From Nitrospirae bacterium GWF2_44_13 (GTDB lineage Bacteria; Nitrospirota; Thermodesulfovibrionia; Thermodesulfovibrionales; UBA1546), in NCBI GenBank assembly GCA_001805105.1, contig MHEE01000015.1:62001-126000 (forward strand): DNA of 64,000 nt, given 5' to 3'. Positions within the stretch are counted from its first letter, which is position 1. Each line of letters opens with the position of its first letter. The translations under genes and the position numbers were made by a program. Shown piece by piece: positions 58,584-64,000 of this stretch. The notes below the pieces were generated by a model. The model was not told where the DNA came from and made no database searches. It saw nothing but the letters and a program-made list of their open reading frames with translations.

Positions 58584-60196
58584 TTCCTCACCGGTATTAT
58601 AAATATAAACCTGCTTCCCTTTCCTTCCTCACTCTCAACCCATATTCTTCCGCCGTGAAGTTCAACAATCCTTTTGCTGATGCTGAGCCCAAGCCCTGTG
58701 CCTTCGTATTTCTTTGTTAGTGTGGATTCAAGCTGCTGGAAGGGTTGAAAGAGTTTTTTCGTGCCTTCAGGAGAAATGCCGATGCCTGTATCCTCTACGG
58801 AGATTTCGAAGAAATCGAAATCTCCGAGTTCAGAGTCAGGAGTCTGGGGAGGCTGAATACCCCTAACCCCTAAATCCTCACTCTTTACTCGTCGTGCAAC
58901 GACGCGCACCGAGCCTCCATCAGGCGTAAACTTAAAGGAATTTCCGAGAAGGTTCAAGAGCACCTCTTTTATCTTCACAGCATCAGCAGTTACAGCCCCT
59001 ACATCATCAGGAATATCAGCGGTTAATTTAATTTTGTGTTTTATTGCCTTCTCCTTAAACATCAGCAGGCTTCCCTGAACAACCTCTTTAATGTCAAACT
59101 CTCCCAATTCAAGTTCCATTCTGCCAGACTCTATCTTTGAAAGGTCAAGGATATCATTTATAAGCCGCAACAGATGTTTTCCGCTCTTCCATATAGACTG
59201 AACATATTCTTTCTGCTGCTCTGTAACATTGCCTGCCAGTCCTTCAGTCAAAACTTCCGAAAAGCCTATAACTGAATTCAACGGCGTCCTTAATTCATGC
59301 GACATATTTGCAAGGAATTCTGATTTCGCCCTGCTTGCAGCCTCTGCCTGAAGTTTTGCCTTCTCAAGTTCCGCTGTCCTTTCCTTTACTTTTTGTTCAA
59401 GCCCTTCAAGCAGTTCTTTATTCTCTTTAAAAAGAAAACTCAGAGACTGGGACATATCATTGAATGCCTTTGATATATTGCCAATCTCATCAGCAGTCTT
59501 TACATCAACCCTTACATCAAAATTCACTGTCTGGATTTCTCCTGCTGCATCTTTTAATTTCCATATAGGCTTGATAATACTGCTCCTTACATAAAACACA
59601 ATACAGCCCGCTGCAATAAAGAAAAATCCGAGCACACAAAACCTTAAGGTGTCAAAATCCTTTATCTCTTTCTTGTAATGCGTTCTAAGGGACTTTACAA
59701 AGGCTTCAACCTTAGGGAGATTATCACGGATGGCTGAATGGCATTTTTTACATGCCTCATTTTTTCTTTCAGAAGAAAATTTTAATATATCTTGCAGGAC
59801 AGGCTTCTGGGTTTTGCTCCACAGCTCAATCAATGTCTTAACCTGTGAAATTGATTCTTTGTTATGCTCAGGCATTGGCTCCAGTCCGAGTTTTTCGCTT
59901 CCATCTCTCAGTCCATAAAGCGCATCTTCATATTCAGCCATTCTACTTTCAGCATTTTTTATGAATATCTCTTTCTCATGAGACTGAGGGAGAAGAAGTA
60001 AAGACATAATCTGATATGACATGCTAAGGGACAGCATCCTCTGCCTGCCGGCAACGTTTATCCTTGTGGCTTCGTCTTTTATATGATGGGTGAAGACAAA
60101 ACCCGCATAGACGTAAACAGCAAGAAACGTAACCATTATGCTGCTGATGAAGATAAACTTTGCGGTGAGGGATTTGAATTTAAACATTGTTTTCAT
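58580..60196 (-). CDS. Sensor histidine kinase with haem-c-type periplasmic domain
   Basis: This 538-residue sensor has TM1 (about 12-35), a periplasmic PilJ/NarX-like helical domain ([19 protein letters not shown]), TM2 (185-203), HAMP, a coiled coil, HisKA with H300 ([10 protein letters not shown]) and a HATPase domain (N-box 415-423, DTGIG 469-473). The periplasmic domain contains C149-x2-C152-H153 (ACKKCHSAI), a haem c-binding motif, which would make it a redox or gas sensor. A 20-residue insertion (about 437-459) between the N and G1 boxes comes from heptamer repeats. The following receiver overlaps by 4 bp. Confidence 0.88.
   Translation of the reverse strand: MKTMFKFKSLTAKFIFISSIMVTFLAVYVYAGFVFTHHIKDEATRINVAGRQRMLSLSMSYQIMSLLLLPQSHEKEIFIKNAESRMAEYEDALYGLRDGSEKLGLEPMPEHNKESISQVKTLIELWSKTQKPVLQDILKFSSERKNEACKKCHSAIRDNLPKVEAFVKSLRTHYKKEIKDFDTLRFCVLGFFFIAAGCIVFYVRSSIIKPIWKLKDAAGEIQTVNFDVRVDVKTADEIGNISKAFNDMSQSLSFLFKENKELLEGLEQKVKERTAELEKAKLQAEAASRAKSEFLANMSHELRTPLNSVIGFSEVLTEGLAGNVTEQQKEYVQSIWKSGKHLLRLINDILDLSKIESGRMELELGEFDIKEVVQGSLLMFKEKAIKHKIKLTADIPDDVGAVTADAVKIKEVLLNLLGNSFKFTPDGGSVRVVARRVKSEDLGVRGIQPPQTPDSELGDFDFFEISVEDTGIGISPEGTKKLFQPFQQLESTLTKKYEGTGLGLSISKRIVELHGGRIWVESEEGKGSRFIFIIPVRK
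58826..58893. repeat. Heptamer arrays inside the histidine kinase gene
   Basis: GAGTTCA, GAGTCAG, GAGTCTG (58826-58846), and after 12 bases ACCCCTA twice, AATCCTC, ACTCTTT, ACTCGTC (58859-58893). They encode the linker [20 protein letters not shown] between two boxes of the ATPase domain. In relatives this loop is short or contains other short-repeat sequences. Confidence 0.65.
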
Positions 60197-60217
60197 TATT
60201 AAACCATATTCATCGTA

Positions 60218-61279
60218 TCAACCCTTATATCTTTCGTATATCTCGTCAAACTGCTTATGAATGTCTTTAAATGCGGCAAGCACATCAGGGTCGAAATGCT
60301 CCGGCATAGTCCTGCCGTCGCCTTCTGTGATTATCTTGAATGTTTTTAAATGATCAAATCCATATTTATAAGGCCTGCTGCTTCTCAACGCATCATACTG
60401 GTCGCATATGTTATATATCCTTCCCTCTATCGGAATGCCCTCGCCCTTTAACCCTCGTGGATAACCTGCTCCATCCCATCTTTCGTGGTGGCTTAAAGCG
60501 ATTATCTCTGCCATCTGAATAATACCTGAGGTTCTGCCACTGAGGATATTGGCGCCAATAGTTGTATGAGTCTTCATCAATGCGAATTCCTCTGTCGTAA
60601 GTTTCGCGGGTTTAAGTAGAATCTCTGCCGGAATACCTGTCTTGCCTATGTCATGCATGGGTGATGCATAAAATATTGTTTCAACTGTTTCTGCCTGCCA
60701 TCCCAGTTCCCTTGCAAGGAACTCTGAATAATAGCCCGCCCTTTTTATATGCGAAGCTGTGTCTTCGTCTTTGTATTCAGCAACCTTTGTAAGTTTATGT
60801 ATCGTATCTATGTAGCTTTCCCTGAGCTGGGCTGTCTTTTTACCGACCTCTGCTTCAAGGAGTTCGTTGTACCCTTTCAGAAAATCCTCAAACTCCTTAA
60901 TCTTCAGCAGATTCTTTGTTCTGATTGTAAGCTCGGAGATATCAATAGGCTTTGAAAGAAAGTCATTGGCTCCCATCCCGAGCCCTTTAACCCTGGATTC
61001 CTTATCTGCAAGGGCTGTTACCATCACAACAGGGATCTGTTTTGTAGCAGCATCTTCCTTCAGCCTTTTGCATACCTCGTAGCCGTCCATCTTCGGCATC
61101 ATAATATCAAGAAAAATCAGGTCCGGCTTAAAAGATTTTGCCTTAGCTAACGCTTCAGCGCCATCTGCTGCTGTCTCAAAAGCATAGCTGTAGTGTTTAA
61201 GCATTGCAATTATGAGCTTCAGGTTTACTTCATCATCATCGGCTATAAGGATTCTTTGTTTTTTTGTTTCTTCAGCCAT
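60218..61279 (-). CDS. HD-GYP response regulator (c-di-GMP phosphodiesterase type)
   Basis: This 353-residue protein has a receiver domain (D58 in [11 protein letters not shown]) and an HD-GYP domain: H177, HD at 209-210 ([10 protein letters not shown]), H238, HH at 264-265 and GYP at 272-274 ([20 protein letters not shown]). All metal-binding residues are seen, so it probably degrades cyclic di-GMP. It lies 21 bases before the histidine kinase gene, its probable partner. Confidence 0.94.
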   Translation of the reverse strand: MAEETKKQRILIADDDEVNLKLIIAMLKHYSYAFETAADGAEALAKAKSFKPDLIFLDIMMPKMDGYEVCKRLKEDAATKQIPVVMVTALADKESRVKGLGMGANDFLSKPIDISELTIRTKNLLKIKEFEDFLKGYNELLEAEVGKKTAQLRESYIDTIHKLTKVAEYKDEDTASHIKRAGYYSEFLARELGWQAETVETIFYASPMHDIGKTGIPAEILLKPAKLTTEEFALMKTHTTIGANILSGRTSGIIQMAEIIALSHHERWDGAGYPRGLKGEGIPIEGRIYNICDQYDALRSSRPYKYGFDHLKTFKIITEGDGRTMPEHFDPDVLAAFKDIHKQFDEIYERYKG

Positions 61280-61300
61280 ACGTTCTCCATGTATATCATA

Positions 61301-63502
61301 TCACCAAGCGTCAGGCTTGAATACCACCACAGCCAGCGGCGGCAGTGTGATGCTTATAGAATAAGGCTTTCCGTTCCACGAAATATCTTCCGATGAAACA
61401 CCGCCTGCATTTCCTGTATTACTCCCTCCGTATTCAGACGAATCACTGTTTAAAATCTCTATATATAGACCCGATTCAGACACGCCTATTCTGTAATTAT
61501 ATCTCGGCGCCGGAGTAAAATTACACACAGCCACAAGAAAATCTTCATCCCCTTTCCCCTTTCTTATAAATGATATTACGCTCTGCTCCGTATCGTGAAA
61601 ATCTATCCAGTCAAACCCTGAATAACTGAAATCAACCTCATAGAGAGGCGGCTCTGTTCTGTAAAGCCTGTTCAGGTCTCTTATATAATGCTGAAGCTTT
61701 TGATGAGGCTCATACTGAAGAAGGTGCCAGTCAAGGCTGTGGTCAAAGTCCCATTCATCCCACTGCCCGAATTCACCTCCCATAAAAAGCAGCTTCTTGC
61801 CCGGATGTCCGTACATGAAACCATACAGCAGTCTCAAGTTTGCGAATTTCTGCCACATATCCCCGGGCATCTTACCGAGCATTGAACTCTTCCCGTGCAC
61901 GACCTCATCATGGGAAAGGACAAGCATAAAATTCTCCGTAAAGGCATAAAGAAGGCTGAATGTAAGATTGTTGTGGTGATGTTTCCTGTGAACAGGGTCT
62001 TTTGAAAAATATTCAAGAATGTCATGCATCCATCCCATATTCCATTTGAAACTGAAACCGAGCCCGCCGAGATGCGTCGGCCTTGATACGCCTGTCCACG
62101 CAGTTGATTCCTCTGCAATCGTGAGGATGCCGGGATGCTGCCGGTGAACAATTTCGTTAAATCTTTTCAGGAAATCTATCGCCTCAAGGTTCTCCCTTCC
62201 TCCGAATATATTTGGAACCCATTCACCTTCTTTTTTTGAATAATCAAGGTAAATCATTGAGGCCACAGCATCAACACGCAAACCATCTATGTGATATTTT
62301 TCGAGCCAGAAAAGCGCGCTTGATATCAGAAAATTCCTTACCTCATTTCTCCCGTAGTTGAATATCAGCGTGCCCCAGTCTTTGTGCTCGCTCTTCCTCG
62401 GGTCTTCATGTTCATAGAGCGCCGTGCCGTCAAAATTTCCAAGGCCATGCGCATCTTTTGGAAAATGCGCGGGAACCCAGTCAAGGATAACACCGATATT
62501 GTTCCGGTGGCATTTATCCACAAAGTACATAAAGTCTTCAGGCGCGCCGTGCCTGCTTGTCGGAGCAAAATACCCTACTGTCTGATAACCCCACGAAGCG
62601 TCCAGCGGATGCTCTGTTACAGGCATGAGTTCAATGTGGGTATATCCCATATCCTTTACATAGCCGATCAGCTTATCTGTAAGTTCCCTGTAAGTGAGAA
62701 AACGGTTTTCTTCCTCCGGCACACGCATCCAGGAGCCGAGGTGAACTTCATAAACAGAGACAGGAGATTCAAACCAGTTTTTTCTTGAGCGCATTTCAAG
62801 CCATTCGCTGTCATTCCATCTGTATCTGTTTATGTCATATACGACAGATGCGCTTTTGGGCCTGGCCTCAAAATAAAACGCATACGGGTCTGCCTTCAGA
62901 AATATTTCACCGGACTTTGATTTTATCTCAAACTTATAAATCTCCCCTTCATCAAGCCCCGGCACAAATATCTCCCACACGCCTGATGAGCCAAGGACGC
63001 GCATCTGATGCCTTCTTCCATCCCAGTTGTTGAAATCACCCGCAACGCTGACCCGTTTCGCATTCGGAGCCCACACTGCAAAATGAATGCCTTTAAGCCC
63101 ATTAACCGCCATAACATGCGAACCGAGTTTTTCGTATTTTTTGTAGTGGCTTCCCTCGCCTATCAGATGAAGGTCAAAATCCGAAAGCACGGGCAGGAAG
63201 GAATAAGGGTCAAAAAATTCAGCAATGCGGTTATCGGATGTTTTTATCTTGAGTTTATATTGGAAAAAATCTTTCTTTTTTTCAAAGTCCTTCTCAAAAA
63301 AGCCTGCCTTGTGGGTCTTTTCCATTTCATGGGATTTGTTTTGGACGACATCAACAACCCATGCCTTATCAGCTTCAGGAATGAATGCGCGGACTGTTAT
63401 TGCCTTTTTGCCATCGGTTTTTACTTCATGAATACCGAGCGCTTGAAAGGGATCCCAGTGCTCTGCTTTAATAATCAGCTTGATATGTTCTTTAAGCGTC
63501 AT
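61301..63502 (-). CDS. glgB: 1,4-alpha-glucan branching enzyme
   Basis: This 733-residue GH13 enzyme makes alpha-1,6 branches in glycogen. It has an N-terminal CBM48 ([22 protein letters not shown]) and the catalytic barrel: [29 protein letters not shown] (nucleophile D), [11 protein letters not shown] (acid/base E), [10 protein letters not shown]. The start at 63502 overlaps the ubiX stop by 4 bp (ATGA); a Met 8 codons upstream lies inside ubiX. It is the only glycogen gene in the window. Confidence 0.96.
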   Translation of the reverse strand: MTLKEHIKLIIKAEHWDPFQALGIHEVKTDGKKAITVRAFIPEADKAWVVDVVQNKSHEMEKTHKAGFFEKDFEKKKDFFQYKLKIKTSDNRIAEFFDPYSFLPVLSDFDLHLIGEGSHYKKYEKLGSHVMAVNGLKGIHFAVWAPNAKRVSVAGDFNNWDGRRHQMRVLGSSGVWEIFVPGLDEGEIYKFEIKSKSGEIFLKADPYAFYFEARPKSASVVYDINRYRWNDSEWLEMRSRKNWFESPVSVYEVHLGSWMRVPEEENRFLTYRELTDKLIGYVKDMGYTHIELMPVTEHPLDASWGYQTVGYFAPTSRHGAPEDFMYFVDKCHRNNIGVILDWVPAHFPKDAHGLGNFDGTALYEHEDPRKSEHKDWGTLIFNYGRNEVRNFLISSALFWLEKYHIDGLRVDAVASMIYLDYSKKEGEWVPNIFGGRENLEAIDFLKRFNEIVHRQHPGILTIAEESTAWTGVSRPTHLGGLGFSFKWNMGWMHDILEYFSKDPVHRKHHHNNLTFSLLYAFTENFMLVLSHDEVVHGKSSMLGKMPGDMWQKFANLRLLYGFMYGHPGKKLLFMGGEFGQWDEWDFDHSLDWHLLQYEPHQKLQHYIRDLNRLYRTEPPLYEVDFSYSGFDWIDFHDTEQSVISFIRKGKGDEDFLVAVCNFTPAPRYNYRIGVSESGLYIEILNSDSSEYGGSNTGNAGGVSSEDISWNGKPYSISITLPPLAVVVFKPDAW

Positions 63503-64000
63503 TTCTTGCTGCCAACAGTTCCCCATCTCTTATAAATGTCATGCTCCACTCCGACAGCGTCAAGGATTTTACCCGCGATGAAATCAACAATATCCTCAAT
63601 CTTCTTGGGTTTGTGATAAAAGGCTAAAACAGGAGGCGCAATCTTTACCCCGATTCTTGAGAGCTTGAGCATGTTTTCAAGATGTATTGCGTTAAACGGC
63701 ATCTCCCTCGGCGAAAGAAGCAGTGTTCTTCCCTCTTTTATCGTCACATCAGCAGCCCGCTCTATGAGGTTATTTGCATAACCATTTGCAATGCCTGAAA
63801 GCGTCTTCATGGAACACGGCACAACAAGCATCCCGTCTGTTTTAAATGAACCGCTTGAAACAGGAGCGGCAAGGTCGTATTCGCTGTGGTAATGGATTTG
63901 TTTTGAGTTGAAATGCTTTCTGATTTTTCTCTCAGTCTCCGCACTTGTCTTTCCACTAAAATCAATTCCGGTTTCATCCTTGATTATAGAGAAAGACTGC
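63499..64000 (-). CDS. ubiX: Flavin prenyltransferase UbiX, partial
   Basis: The C-terminal 166 residues of UbiX are encoded; the N-terminus lies beyond the window edge. It makes prenylated FMN for the UbiD decarboxylases. Motifs: [58 protein letters not shown], and [20 protein letters not shown]. Its stop overlaps the glgB start. Confidence 0.94.
   Translation of the reverse strand, partial: QSFSIIKDETGIDFSGKTSAETERKIRKHFNSKQIHYHSEYDLAAPVSSGSFKTDGMLVVPCSMKTLSGIANGYANNLIERAADVTIKEGRTLLLSPREMPFNAIHLENMLKLSRIGVKIAPPVLAFYHKPKKIEDIVDFIAGKILDAVGVEHDIYKRWGTVGSKK

Overview
The window looks like a chromosomal segment of an uncultivated bacterium of the Nitrospirota (Thermodesulfovibrionia-like). That placement is an inference from gene content: DsrC-, DsrE/F/H- and TusA-like sulfur proteins with a YeeE transporter, a PA2779/PA2778-type peptidase locus, many radical SAM enzymes, a PPDK of anaerobe type and a cofactor-independent mutase beside threonine synthase. 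No rRNA or tRNA gene was found. Coding density is high and most genes lie on the minus strand in tight, often 4-bp-overlapping, operons.

Layout. 1-2.3 kb: end of a homoserine dehydrogenase, an AlaC-type aminotransferase and lipA. 2.3-5.3 kb: a DMT transporter, a YgjP-type metallopeptidase, a gene-poor repeat-containing stretch and a NYN-domain gene broken by two close stops. 5.3-6.1 kb: tmRNA with smpB. 6.1-11.5 kb: a probable stress operon (SOD, ferritin-like, CBS, Tpx, two unknowns, a tiny c-type cytochrome, a Tat-exported beta-propeller, DUF305, a cysteine-less DsrC-like protein) read from one promoter with an FNR-like palindrome. 11.6-18.3 kb: hemE with an AhbD/NirJ-like radical SAM protein, hflX, a DUF3786 and radical SAM pair, a DedA protein. 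18.4-23.2 kb: a REP/MITE-like element, ppdK, nadA, a lytic transglycosylase. 23.3-31.4 kb: cell-surface genes mixed with a sulfur-relay set (YeeE, TusA-like, DsrE/F/H-like). 31.4-39.7 kb: rubrerythrin-like, nitroreductase, NUDIX, queE, a WaaF-GmhB fusion, dapB, a nitrilase-type amidohydrolase, a glycosyltransferase and another radical SAM enzyme. 39.9-42.9 kb: obgE, then a small AT-rich island with a GrlR-like gene paired with a small alarmone synthetase, and a VapBC-type pair. 42.9-49.3 kb: an aspartate-family operon (lysC, proposed homoserine kinase, two threonine-synthase-like enzymes, NIL, a MoaD-like carrier and a JAMM protease), then a RelE/ParE pair. 49.4-55.8 kb: a membrane protein, the PA2779/PA2778/TPR locus and ilvN-ilvB-ilvD. 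55.5-64 kb: DUF465, hemY, hemH, a two-component/HD-GYP signalling set, glgB and a partial ubiX.

The most unusual feature is a family of short 7- or 8-bp tandem arrays at about eight places. Most lie inside otherwise intact genes and are translated in frame (hemH twice, a histidine kinase, two heptosyltransferase domains, a lipoprotein signal peptide, the end of a Glf-like gene); one forms an inverted structure between alaC and lipA. The second main candidate is the GrlR-like plus alarmone synthetase pair behind a consensus promoter. The third is the MoaD-like/JAMM/second threonine synthase set, which suggests thiocarboxylate-dependent sulfur amino acid synthesis.
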